This document shows positions 34,333 to 47,210 of a stretch of 64,000 bases of DNA, one piece after another (the first letter of the stretch is position 1; the number at the start of each line of letters is the position of its first letter). The stretch comes from Sipunculus nudus. Taxonomy: Eukaryota > Annelida > Sipuncula > Golfingiida > Sipunculidae. The translations under genes and the position numbers were made by a program. A model generated the notes under the pieces. It had not been told where the DNA came from, searched no databases, and saw only the letters and a program-made list of their open reading frames with translations. The stretch is taken from NCBI GenBank assembly GCA_026874595.1, contig CM049313.1:78546659-78610658 (forward strand), in the 5' to 3' direction.

Positions 34333-36674
34333 TTTTTAGTGAACCTGTGAACTAATGCGATGGTGTGGCGGCGTTTGTCTTCTGTATGTTTACGCATACT
34401 ATTTTGAAAATGATTGGAGCTAGCATCATGTAATTTAATGCAAAAAATTAGCCATCTGAAAATTTTCTTAAATTTTATAGAGAAAAAGCTAAAAAAACCT
34501 TTAAAAATCTTCTCCTCCGAAACACTCAAGCAAAATTGTTCAATATTTCACAGAAATAATCTTTTATACCATCTCCCTCAATTTTGTTCAGGAAGTTGAA
34601 CTTAGTCATCTGTCCAAAAAAGCATACTAAAATGACAGTCTCAGAAACAGCCAGAGCTATCATCACCAAATTTTATGCCAGTGTTGGTCACATGAGTCGT
34701 ATATGAAATTCAGGTATTGGTGGCACCACCTGAATTGACCTATTTTTGTACGGGGGTCATTGGTCATCTGTAGATTAATCCATAATTTCTCAGGAATAGC
34801 AGGAGCTACCATTCCCAGATTTTATGCAATAATCTGTTACATATCAAATTTTGTGGGATTCGGCTTATTTTTTTGCTATCTCCATTTACTTAGATTTTAT
34901 AGGGAAAAGCTGACAATATTTTAAAAGTCGTCTTCTTGTAGACGGTCCAGCCAAATTGTTAAATATTTTACATAAATGATCCCAGAGGCAAGCCCTCTCA
35001 AGTTTGTTCAAATGGTTTGCATTTGATGAATTTTAGTGGAGTTACACAAATTTGAACAGTCATTTGGCCAAGTAAGCATACTGACATAGTACTCTCAGAA
35101 ATGACAGAAGCTAGCATTACCAGGTATTGTGCAAATGTTGGTCACATGACTCATATTTGAAGTTGTAGATTTAGTGGTGCCACCTACATTGACCTGTTTT
35201 TTATGGGCAAAAAAACCTCATAATTTTAGCCTCTTTCAGCTTAATGATGAAACTGTCAAGTTGAATTGTTCAATTTTTCAAAAGAATTATCCTAGGACAT
35301 GGTTCTTTCAATCATATCAGAATATACTGAGTTTGTTGATTTTTTGGTTGAGTTGTGAAAAGCTTAAATTGGTCTTATGGCCATTATTATGTCTTTTTCA
35401 AACTGAGGACTGCAATAGTGTTCTTCTACAAAATTATTATTTCAATTATATCTTCTGTAACATTGCACAAAAATTATTCTTAGGTGGCCTTTGTTCAAGT
35501 TTACTAGAATGATTTTTGGCAGAACTATTGGACCTTTAACAATGAAAATACTGCATCTTTTATTATTCTAGATATTTTGATAAAAAGTTTATGAATATAT
35601 CGGCTTGAAAAAAAATAAATTTTAACCAAAGTCTTTCAGTATGTGTAAACAGATATACCAACAGGGCAAGATTGAATCTGTATCTTTAAATAGGATGAGA
35701 AACTGCCAACTGTTTCAGATTTGGGAACAGATCAAGAGTTCATTCAATGCAGCCAGATATAGGTCAAGAGTTCAATCAGTGCAGCCAAGCACATGTCATT
35801 TGATCACCTCATGGGTGACATGTGAACACCTCATGGGCACCATGTGATCACTTCATGGGTGTCAAGCCCCTCAGGGCAGGGCCCCTGCATGAGCTTATGC
35901 TATGGTGTGGCTACTATTTCAGATTTGGCAACAGGCTAGAGGTCAGACTGGATCTATTTATAGCTTTGGCAGACTGCAAACTGTATCAGATAAGGCAACA
36001 GGTCAAGAGTTCACTCAGTGCAGCCAGGTATGGGTCAGGAGTTTACTCAGTGCAGTAGCTGCATTCTATTTATAGCTTTGGCAGACTGCCAACTGTGTCA
36101 GATTATGCAACAGGTCAAGAGTTCACTCAGTGCAGCCAGGTACAGGTCAAAAGTTCACTCAGTCTAGCCAGGTGCAGGTCATGAGTTCACTCAGTGCAGT
36201 AGTCTGAGCAAGCAATTTGTATACAGTTCACTCGGGGCAACAGCCTTTCTCCCCTAAGCCTGGTCAGCCCCATGCATCAGACTCAAGGTAAGTTTGATGT
36301 ATTGGCCTAATATTTTGACCTGTCTATGTGTATTTGATGGCTTTCTCGCTCACAAGACAGGTGTCGCCACCTACCATGACTTTTGCACACGTTTTTCTCA
36401 GGAGGGGTTTGATATATCAGTCTGAAATTGGGCTTATGTATATATCTCTGATAGCTTTGTTGTATACAAGACTGGTGGTGCCAGCTACAATCTTTTTAGT
36501 GTTGTGTGCACCTATGCCAGATATTCAGCAGTGATGTTTGTGTAATTGTTCTTATTCAAAATGTTTAGTACTTGCATAGTTCATATACATGAAAAGTAAT
36601 GGTCCAGCATTGAAGCATTATACCTGGTGTATTTCCCAATGCACAGGTTCGCATTAGGCCTGTAGGCCTTGTTT
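34333..36674 (+). mobile_element. Helitron2-like element, GCGAACCTGTG family, with intact tail
   Basis: A second head (TTTTTAGTGAACCTGTGAAC) directly follows the truncated copy. The tail has GCACAGGTTCGCATT, the hairpin AGGCC-TGTA-GGCCT and TTGTTT, identical to the tail at 6754. The 3' half has degenerate internal repeats of CAGGTCAAGAGTTCACTCAG at about 35735-36200, also present in the copy at 47211. No coding sequence recognised. Confidence 0.7.
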
Positions 36675-36929
36675 AATGCAGTGTAAGAGTCTCAACACCA
36701 TAACCCCAGTTAGCTTTTCATTTTGCATGATGTGCCAGTAAAATAAAACCTGTACCCATTTCCCATTGTGGATAGTATCATCATTTACAGCCTCAATATC
36801 ATTTTGCCTCATACCACAGACAGGATTAAGTACTGATAGCCACGATTATGTTGTGACTGGTAACCATCATAATGAACTATACTGTGATCATCACTGTACC
36901 CTGTAATGAGTGACTGATGAGACACTTGG

Positions 36930-38478
36930 CCACTGTGGTGACATTTGACCACTGTTTTGACAGTTGACCACTGTGGTGATGCCACTGTTGTGACAGTTGA
37001 CAACTGTAGTGAGCCACTGTAATGACAGTTGACCATTGTAGTAAGCCACTGTAATGACAGTTGACCACTGTGGTGAGCCACTGTAATGACAGTTGACCAC
37101 TGTAGTGAGCCACTGTGGTGACAGTTTACCACTTTGGTGAGCCACTGTGTTGACAGTTGACCACTGTGGGTAGCCACTGTGGTGACAGTTTACCACTGTG
37201 ATGAACCACTGTAATGACAATTGACCATTGTAGTAAGCCACTGTAATGACAGTTGACCACTGTGGTGAGCCACTGTAATGACAGTTGACCACTGTAGTGA
37301 GCCACTGTGGTGACAGTTTACCACTGTGGTGAGCCACTGTGGTGACAGTTTACCACTGTGGTGAGCCACTGTAATGACAGTTGACCATTGTAGTGAGCAA
37401 CTGTGGTGACAGTTTACCACTGTGGTGAACCACTGTAATGACAGTTGACCATTGTAGTGAGCAACTGTGGTGACAGTTTACCACTGTGGTGAGCCGCTGT
37501 AATGACAGTTTACCACTGTGGTGAGTCACTGTGTTGACAGTTGACCACTGTGGTGAGCCACTGGGGTGACAGTTTACCACTGTGGTGAGCCACTGTTATG
37601 ACAGTTGACCACTGCGGTGAGTCACTGTAATGACAGTTGACCACTGTGGTGAGCGACTGTGGTGACAGTTTACCACTGTGGTGAGTCACTGTTATGACAG
37701 TTGACCATTGTAGTGAACCACTGTGTTGACAGTTTACCACTGTGGTGAGCGACTGTAATGCCAGTTGACCACTGTAGTGAACCACTGTGTTGACAGTTTA
37801 CCACTGTGGTGAGCGACTGTGGTGACAGTTGACCACTGTAGTGAGCGACTGTGGTGACAGTTTACCACTGTGGTGAGCCACTGTAATGACAATTGACCAT
37901 TGTAGTGAACCACTGTGTTGACAGTTTACCACTGTGGTGAGCCGCTGTAGTGACTGTGGACCACTGTGGTGAACCACTATATTGGCTGTTGACCTGGCAT
38001 TGTGCTGATCCACTGTGGTGACAGTTGACCACTGTGGTGAACCACTGTGGTGACAGTTGACCACTGTGATGAGCCACTGTGGTTACAGTTGACCACTGTG
38101 ATGAACCACTGTGATGACAGTTGACCACTATGGTGGGCCAGTGTGGTAACAGTTTACTACTGTGGTGAGCCGCTGTTGTGACTGTTGACCACTGTGGTGA
38201 ACCACTACAGTGACTGTTGACCTGGCATTGTGCTGATCCACTGTGATGACAGTTGACCACATGGGTGAACCACTGTGGTGACAGTTGACCACTGTGATGA
38301 GCCACTGTGGTGACAGTTGACCACTGTGATGAACCACTGTGATGACAGTTGACCACTGTGGTGAGCCAGTGTGGTAACAGTTGACTACTGTGGTGAGCCG
38401 CTGTAGTGACTGTTGACCACCGTGGTGAACCACTACAGTGACTGTTGACCTGGCATTGTGGTGATCCACTGTGGTGAC
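36930..38478. repeat. 32-bp minisatellite, about 48 copies
   Basis: The unit is GACAGTTGACCACTGTGGTG plus AGCCACTGTAAT, with mild variants. Towards the right the units vary more and a second-order block with GACCTGGCATTGTGCTGATC recurs at about 37990, 38219 and 38447. Units carry the near-palindrome ACCACTGTGGT. Since 32 is 2 modulo 3, three units restore the frame, giving up to 208-codon antisense open frames that are artefacts of the repeat. Confidence 0.95.
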
Positions 38479-38798
38479 ACAAGATCATTATGATGATTTA
38501 AATGAGGTAAAATTTCTATCAAACTCTCTCACCTTATATTCAACATTCAACATTTTTGCCAAGGTCTGGTGACACAGAATTGATGAGAGCTGTTTACATA
38601 CTGAAGTGCATCTGTTCCAGGCACAACTCTGTAATAGCACGAGCCTGTTCCAGATAAGTTAGTACAAAGGGTAGTTCATATAACCCATTATATCTATTTC
38701 TTGTAATGAGGCTCATGTGACAGGACTGATGGATTGTTTGTCTTTTTTACATTGTATATTTTTACAGTTGAGTCATAATATAAATATTTACAGCAATC

Positions 38799-39098
38799 GG
38801 CTTCTGTGGTTCAGTGCTCAAAGCCAGGAGATCCTGAGTTCGAATCTCAGCCGAGACCGTTAGATTTTTCACTGTCAGCCCCCCATTCCCAACACCCAAG
38901 TTTCATTTACAAAGTAGTGCACCTTTTGAGGATTCCTCAGTGATATGACCCAGCAATAAAGACAGGTTCACACCCAGGGCCTGCAGGTGCAGTAGTCAGC
39001 GGCCTGGTTAACACCAGGATATAAAATGAGAGGAAGAGTGTGATACTGCCCTGCAAGCAGTCCAAAACAAGAATGGAATTCTGCAGATGTATATATAC
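38799..39098 (+). mobile_element. tRNA-derived SINE
   Basis: It starts GGCTTCTGTGGTTCAGTGCT. The box B GAGTTCGAATC is at 38836-38846 and matches the tRNA consensus well, followed by TCAGCCGAGACCGTTAGATT. The body includes GTGCACCTTTTGAGGATTCC and it ends near TTCTGCAGATGTATATATAC. Same family as 9631 and 51661. It is not a functional tRNA because no anticodon stem or acceptor pairing is preserved. Confidence 0.85.
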
Positions 39099-40640
39099 TT
39101 AGTTTAGCTAGCATTTAAAAATGGATGCGGATACCTTAACAAAAGTTTACAGCAAGTTTGAAAAACCTGCCAGGAGCATGGCCATCTTGATGTTAATTGT
39201 CATCAACTTCTCTGATTGCAGAATTCTGATTATATAAGTACATGGTGAATCAGATCATAGGGATGTGTTTAGCATTTTAACATTGCTGCATGGATGATAT
39301 CCTGGTGGTCTATATATGGGATCTGATTTATTGAGATCAGGCACATTACACTGTAGTTTAGATTAAAACCAAGCATTGTGTAATTAAAAACTCATTATGT
39401 TAGTAGTTAATTCTGATATCCTATATCCCCAGTTGTTGTGCTATAAGACAGTATCAAGTTAATGCTGATTTCTGTTTCAAACCAGTTCATTCTGCTCAGC
39501 TAAGGCTTTCTGTGAAGTGTCTCATAACCACTATATGCTTTTTTTGTACTAGAGGATTTAGTCTGGAGATACAGATACAGCAGTTTCCTTCTGATGTCAG
39601 CAGGTTATCTGTGGAGCATATTTTGCCACTTAAATACTCCCTGTAGCATTCAGATATAGTGTGACATGTGTTATCATACTACACATAACTACTAACCTGG
39701 TCACCTACAAAAACATTATATATACTGTAAACTCGTGATTTATTACACAGTGTCTTGTAGCTTAGATTTTCAGTTGATAGTTATGGTCTATGAGTTATCA
39801 GGATGGCTGTGTCCACCTCTTGACTTCCATTACCTGAAGGAAATAAAGGTTTGCAGTAATTGTGACTACATGGTTTCTTAAACATTACTTAGATTTTGGA
39901 TGTGAAGTGTTTAAATATCAGCTCAAACCTATGTATATAGTTATATATAGGACACATCTCAGACTCCCAGCCTCCATACCTTTAATTATATTTTAGGCAG
40001 TAGAACTCACAGGTCAGCCAGGGAAGTTTGTGTATCTGTCATTATGATTCAGTGTTTATTGTTAATTTATCTTCCTGCTTGTTAACTGGTGACATGATTT
40101 GGTGGTATTCTAATTTCTGCTACTCTGATCTTTGCTTCTTATTTTCCCATATGTTTTCCATATTTTCATGAAATCTTTTAAACCCGTGGATGTCTCATTT
40201 ATCATTGCCTAATACTTTCCATTTTGATTTCCATTTTTTTCTTGAAACCTTCTTGGAAGTTTTCTTAAAAATCCCCACTGTTTGATATATATTCTACTTC
40301 TTGCCATTTGTGGTTGTTATGACTTACGTTTGCTTTAAAAATTATTATAGTTTCTTTTTCAGCATTTGTGATGACCATTCCATTATTATCTTTTAGTATG
40401 TGTCTATAGTAATATCTAAACTTTCTGAAGATCACCTAAATCTTTTCCTTCTCAAGTTGTATGCATGGCAAGTTTCCATTGACAAAACAAGATGCAAGTT
40501 TATATAGGGAATGTTTTAAAATAATAGAAAGTCGTTAGTAAGCGGTACTTCAAAGAATAACATAATGATCACAGTTTATTATTAACAAATAATTAAGCTA
40601 CCCTGGTGACTGCAGCTGTGTTCATGGTATGTCACGTTCT
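39099..40640. other. Intron, no recognised feature
   Basis: AT-rich sequence without coding or repeat borders seen. Confidence 0.5.
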
Positions 40641-40800
40641 TTTCCAGAAAGGGTGACATATGACCTTTATTTTCTAGAAAGGTTGACACATGACCTTTAT
40701 TTTCTAGAAAGGGTGACACATGACCTTTATTTTCTAGAAAGGTTGACACATGACCTTTATTTTCTAGAAAGGTTGACACATGACCTGTATTCTCTTGGAA
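40641..40800. repeat. 30-bp minisatellite, five copies
   Basis: TTTCTAGAAAGGTTGACACA then TGACCTTTAT repeats at 40641, 40671, 40701, 40731 and 40761, with a decayed sixth. Every unit contains the dyad TTCTAGAA and an inverted pair of AGGT-type hexamers. Confidence 0.95.
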
Positions 40801-41166
40801 GACCATGTGTGTACATCATCATATAATGTACTTGACATGTTCTTTCCAAACATCAGATGAACTTTCATTGTCATGATTAGCTTACCAGAAGACGCCCCAC
40901 TGTGATAACAAACCCTAGAGTCCCTTGTGCTGCTCCAGCATGGGGAAATGATCAAAAGCAGACAAGCTAGGTACTTGCTGAAAGTTTAAGTTGCTTTGTG
41001 GCAGTCCTTGGAAACATAGCATCAATGCCATGTCCCCTTTGTTCTTGATAATTGCTATATGTGATGGGAATAACATGTTTTGAGCAGAGAATGAGAACAG
41101 TTATTATATCTAGATCCCTTAAGGTGAATAAAGAATTGTAATTACAGACAGACTTTGTTTTCTAGA

Positions 41167-41400
41167 GTTTTTTTAGCTCAGCTGACTGAAAGTCATCTGT
41201 GTATTTTAAAGCCATTCTAGCTTAAAGAGTGTGAACTTAGTTGAATTATTTAAAAACAAGTTGTCTTTAAGGAAAACTTAATTTCCCTGATCACAAAGTG
41301 TATGTTTTGTCTGCTACAGAATTTCTTAGGAATTCCAGCCCCAGATTTGAAGGGCTTTTCTTGCCTTATTGCAGATTGATGACCCATGGGCCACTTGTTT
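41167..41400 (+). mobile_element. Short Helitron2-like element, AGCTCAGCTGACT family
   Basis: The head TTTTTTTAGCTCAGCTGACT and tail GACCCATGGGCCACTTGTTT lie only 234 bases apart. It is a minimal, internally deleted copy of the family at 18203, and it defines both termini of the family. Confidence 0.7.
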
Positions 41401-43140
41401 TGCCACCATTCAGCAGTGATAAAACTGCCTGAGTTAAACTACAGTAAAATGTACTGTGATTGATAACCAGTGACATCAAGCGTCAAAGTGATGCAATAGA
41501 CAACATAGAAAAACAGAATCTTGGTCCCTCTGTGTATCTGTATATAGATGTACTAGCTGATAAACCTGGTATACCAGACTTTTTACCGGGGTTTGGGAGA
41601 TATTTTTACTGAGATATTGATAGTTGGCTCATTTTTTTATTATAAAAGTTAAAAGAAAATATAGATTTTTAGTGGGTACTCTCGGAATATGATATGTAGG
41701 CCTACAAATATCTTTTTACTGTTATTTTGTGGCGCTGTGCTCGTGGCAAAAATCAAACCCCGATATGTTTACCTTAAAGACCTGGTCAGTGATGGTTTAA
41801 ATTGTGAACCGGAATGAGACGCGGAGGCATACAGTGTGTTGTTGATATTTGACTGGTTTCTATCGTTGGACGTATAAAGAATAGGTTGATGTGAGGAACT
41901 CATGAAAGATTAATTAAATGTAGGCCTACTTTGCAAGGAAACTGTTCCTGAAGAAGGAAACAGAAATATGCAAACACCGTAAGTAGCAGAAGTGGACCCA
42001 GCGGGACTCCATGCAGTGGGTCTGTATCCCATTTTCAGCCACCGCAACCTTTTTTTCATTGTATCAGACAAATTTTGAGGCCTGAAAAACCCCACCCAAC
42101 CCCACCCCAGCCCTGTTCCTGAAATTGGGACCTGGAATTAGGTTTTGTCATTAATCCTCCTGGGTTGAACACTCCATTTCATAAAGCGAGAAACATGTGT
42201 TTTTCTCTTTTACTGACCAGGCACATGGGTGAAATCCCTCATTGAAAGCAAGCGTTATTCATATGAACAATAGTCCTTAGTGTTAGAGGTTAAGTGACCA
42301 CGATGCACGCATTCCGGTGATTGCCGAAAGCAGTTTGGCTGTTCTCGGTAAAAACGGAAAAATCACTCAAAATTATATGTATATTAAAAATTATTTATTT
42401 TCAAATCGCCTATGTCACTGCGGGGATAATAATCTTTAAAATGAGGTATGGCACAATATTGTACACAACGCGGTTTTAGAGAACATTGCGCACAAACGTG
42501 AACTGAATTCCTTTTATAAGTATTACATTACTAAGACACAGGGTACTAATTATGATATGATTGCTGGTCATATGAAAAGGTTTAAAAAAATTTGCATCAA
42601 GCATGGACACAGTGATGCACAAATAAGTTTAGGCACATTTGTTTTTAATATGCACAAGTGTTAAATAACACTCATTTCTTTATTTGGATTTCATATGTCC
42701 AGAATGCTAATCATGACCAAGCTGAAAAATTTTTACTTTCTAGTTACTTTTTGAGCATCAACAGTTTTTAACATATATCCTATGATTTAACGACCATGTA
42801 AGGTAGATACAATATCTGCTTTCTGACTTCCGTATCACTTTGTCTGGATGATACAGTTTTAGATTACTGCACAGTTTATATAAGCATCATACATTTTACT
42901 TTTTGTCATCTTTCCATACTATAATGTATGCACTTAGTTTCCCATTGTAAGAGAAAACTTGTATATATATTTTACCATACATGCTTTAATTACAGAACCA
43001 GAAGCAAGTTTACTGTTATTCTAGTGTTTATCTGAAACTGGAATGCTTTCATTTTCACTGTGCAATGTCTCAACACATTTATTTCATCTATTTGTCAGAG
43101 AATAATCATTGACTCTGACACACATGGTATATAGGTGGTT
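41401..43140. other. Intron, no gene; CpG-containing island-like block
   Basis: Between about 41570 and 42500 CpG dinucleotides are clearly more frequent than in neighbouring intron, and the perfect palindrome GTAGGCCTAC occurs at 41696-41705 and 41920-41929. No transposon ends or exon recognised. Confidence 0.4.
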
Positions 43141-46100
43141 CAGACGAAGGTACCAGATACATAAAGTGACCAGTCAAAAAAGACATACCTGTAATGCTTA
43201 GAATTGATTTGATCACAAAATTTGTCATTATCAACACAGTTGTAAATCCTGTGATTGCTTAACCTGCAAATCTTTTTTATAATCATCCTTATTTTTATTT
43301 TACATTGTTTTATATATTTCATATATTTTCTTTGTTTTTGCAGTTATTCTTAGTTCTGTTTGTTATTATGTTATATAGTGCATGGACCAGTATTGACTCG
43401 TATATAGAAAATGGTAAAATTATATATTTTTTTCTCAACTGTTGTTTTCACTGCTGAATTGATGACTAGTCATTGCACACTTTTATTTGTCCAGATTACA
43501 AAGGCGCAGGTAACGTATAGAAGGTGGAGGCAGGTATTTTACTTGTAGCATGGGAGAACAGACAATTCACCGTCTAAACTCTGACACGTCTTGGCAGACA
43601 TGACATGATACCCTCTCTATGGCATTGATCTGACCACTGGAAATCTGATGTTCAATTTGTCATTAATTCTGCTTGAAACTGTAACAGCTTTTACAGATTA
43701 CATGTTGGTTTTATGAAGTACTGGACTACAAAAGAAAGTCTGTCATATTGTTAATAACATGGTAGACTGATGGTTCATAATGGCCACATTTGACAAATTA
43801 AAATGCTCACTATTTCTGTCAAATTGGATTATATCTATTTTCATATTGATAGACCAGGTTTCCAGTTGTCCTTTCAGAGAATGGCTTATGTTATAGATGC
43901 TCTCATCTTGCACACATTTAAGCCATGGAATCATGGTTGTATAAAGAAAGTTACACAAAGAGTATATACAGAATATACAGTAGTGTTTGTTTTGGGTATA
44001 CAATATGACAACGATTCTGTCCCTCCGATCCTCTATGAATATTACTAATACAGGAGAAGGCTTTATCCCACTCACACATTTTAAATAAGAATTTGTCTTC
44101 CTTTGCAAGTTACCTATATTAAATGATCTTCCTTATATTGATACAATGTGATTTCCTAAAAATTGTATCAACATATTCAAGACAAAAACATCACTTTTGC
44201 ACTTAGTGTAAATTTTGTAAAGAGTTTTGTAATGATGTAAAAAACAATTATTTTTTCAAGTCATGCACTTGTCATTTCATCAAGACAAGGTCTGTAGTTC
44301 ATGGTCATCTTTATTTGAACAGCACAGACCATGTTTTATATAATATACAGGGCAGTGGATAATTCAGGCAACCAGAGCACCTTGCAGGCATTCCTTACAT
44401 TAATATAATGAATTTCAAAATGGATCACCTTTCTCAGTGTGTGCTAGGTATGTTCTGTTTATCCCAATATTTGGAATTGTAGCTTGATCAAAAAGGCAGG
44501 CATACTCATATCTCCTTCCGGTGGAGAATAAAACTGGCAATGAAATGTCATGGCTTAAAATAATGAAATTCATAGGGGAGTTTCACACCTTATATAGTCT
44601 GTTCCACATTGGGTGCCGACTGAAATAATATATATTTTAATAATATTTTATATATTTAATAATATTTTCATGAACTTGCAGATTAGATTGTATGCTGTTA
44701 TTAAAGCATGGGGCATAGGTCGAAGTTACTGTAATTAAATTAAAACCATACCTTGCAAAATACTCATTTAATGCAGTAAAATCAATTTCTGAGTAAACAG
44801 TATGTTTTTACAACACCTCATGAAGATCATGAAGGTCAAGGTCTCTAGTCACATGCTCAAACATCTACATTTAAAAACTCCTGATTGGATGTTTAGTGTC
44901 ATAAATATTCTTAAAAAAATATAATTGTCAAAGTGAGGCTGCCAACCTATGACAGACGCCATGTCACTTGGCTGCAAGATTCAGAAGAACCAGAAGGTTG
45001 CAAAATATTAACGTTGGTTTTTGTTACAAGGTTACATCCCACATTAGGTCTTACATCCCTCATCAGCCTTAGTTTTAAACTGTGTGATAATATTTTAGTG
45101 TTAGAGAATAATCGCAAAACTTCAATGGGCAACCCACTGGTGGAACAGACTTTAGTTGTTAAGTGGGGAGGTAAAATATATACCTCTAGCACCTCTTTAA
45201 AACTTCGCAGATATACATTGGCATGTGCTGAAGTAAGGTGCACCCTTTATTCCACTAACATCATGAAAGGAAAACCAAATACTGGATGCTGTTATCATAT
45301 CAGGGGCTGGTGTGATGATGATGTCCAGTGCACATGAATATTAATTTAATATCAATATGTGGACAGATGAATAAGCATATATAATGTATTGGCAAAACAG
45401 CTAATATACATTAATGTAATTAACCTAAATGGAGTAAAGGATACTGTTAAGTCAGGTGGTGTTTGGATCAGTAATCTAGACATGGGGTTAAGGGGTAACA
45501 TTTAGACAGGTAACCAGGCATGTCACAGCATTTGCCATAACACCTACCACCCCAGCTTCTGTACAGGGTATGACAGACACAGACTAACATAGTTACCTCA
45601 CTAACAATGCAGTCCTCATCATTCTATATCAGAAGGTAAGGTATTAATGGATCAGGTATGCTGGATTTTGATTGTATACCACTTCATATTTTTCTGCATC
45701 TTCTTGGATTTTGAAATTGTTTTGGAAACAAACAAAAAAATATTTCATCATGAATTTATTATGTTTTTTTACAAGATTCAGGAATGTTTTATTAGCTGTT
45801 TCTATGAAGTAGTAGTCCAGCATTATCTTATTCCAATGTGTTTTGACTTTCTCTAGTTGTAGAAATATTTGTGTGCATGTCACATATTTTTAATTCACAT
45901 GTGTAGTGGAAGTCTGATAGATTAGGTCAGTTTAAATATTTGTAAGGAATTATTCATTAGGTTAGACATTCAAGATATTCCTAAGAACCTCACTGGTTGT
46001 TAGAAACCCAGTTAACTTGGATGAAAGGATTCATAGGAATTTGATATGTATAGACAGGGGGACATCATTTGGTTGTATCTTGAGAATATTACAGACTGGT

Positions 46101-47210
46101 AAAGCAGTTACTTTATACTGGAATAATTCTTACTCATGCCCTCCATTTACATGAGTAACAACAGAAAACCTGCAAACACAAGTCTTTCTTATAGGTATTA
46201 TCATGTAGCATGTTATTATCCCAGTTTCATATTATATGTTATTGTATTGCACATAAATTCCATTAATGTATATGAAATGTTTGAGAATACTGGACAAAAT
46301 ATCGCCTTGCACTTTATTTTGTGAACTGCAGTGAGACATTTTTGTACAAGCAACCTATGTTCACCAGCTAGTCAGCCAGTCAGGCTTATACATGTCATGT
46401 TTGATAGATGCATGTTTTGACCAGGATCACTAGATCCAAATTTTGGGCTTAATTACAAATAGACTCTACAATTATATAATTTTAAGTTACCGTAACATTG
46501 CCCCTTAAACTCACTTATAAAAATGACTATGTTTACTCAAAACAGCAAATATTCAGATATAGCCAGATGCAGATCATAGCATATACCTATATTCCAAATC
46601 CAGGGCATAGATAGTAATAGGCTTTTTTTTTTACCCCCAGCAACAACTATCAAGCAACAGTGCTTGTTGAAGCTGCATAATTTATGTCATGTACAGGGAG
46701 GGACATTTATATCTAAATGGCTTAGAATATTTAGATCCCTGTACAGTCAGGTTTCAGATCTGATTTTCAAATCTTCAGATAAATGGGGGTATGATGTGGG
46801 GTCATACCCAAAATAGGAATACTAATAACCTGTTAAAGGAATACTGATAACTTGTTAAGGCATAGGTGGAAGTTCATTGCATCCTGAATACACCAGAAGT
46901 ATGAACATATAGGAAAACCTGCTCTACCATTGAATACCATTCTGCTGGTGAACAGTTTTGTAATTAACTTGAACTTTAAGGTTAGCAGTCTTACTGCAAT
47001 GACAAACCAGACATTGAATTTTCATAGCTGGTTAGGTTTTTCCTAGTTAGGTGTAATAGCAAGTAACCACCAACCAGTTTTTTTAGAGAGATAGACACAG
47101 AGCAAGAGAAAGAGAAAAATGTTGTGTTTTAGCCAGCATGGCCTGTACAGTGCTACTACCACTCTATACGTTTTTTTTAAAGTATCATACTTTTTTTACG
47201 GTAAGACTTC
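43141..47210. other. Intron, no established gene
   Basis: AT-rich sequence. A 134-codon plus frame at 44933-45337 overlaps a 98-codon minus frame; neither has a recognisable domain or acceptable splice borders. An AT palindromic patch is at about 44626-44672. Confidence 0.45.

Noticed and set aside
36809-38488. Minus-strand open frames up to 208 codons rich in HHSGSPQWSTV
   Set aside because: All lie in the 32-bp minisatellite; the three frames give the same cyclic peptide, as expected from a period of 2 modulo 3.
38836-38846. Box B GAGTTCGAATC as part of a tRNA gene
   Set aside because: The cloverleaf does not close and the sequence is shared with two other SINE copies; it is a SINE head.
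44933-45337. 134-codon frame (MRLPTYDRRHVTW...) and an overlapping minus-strand 98-codon frame
   Set aside because: No recognised domain, no fitting splice sites, and both strands open at once; could be a decayed repeat but unsupported.
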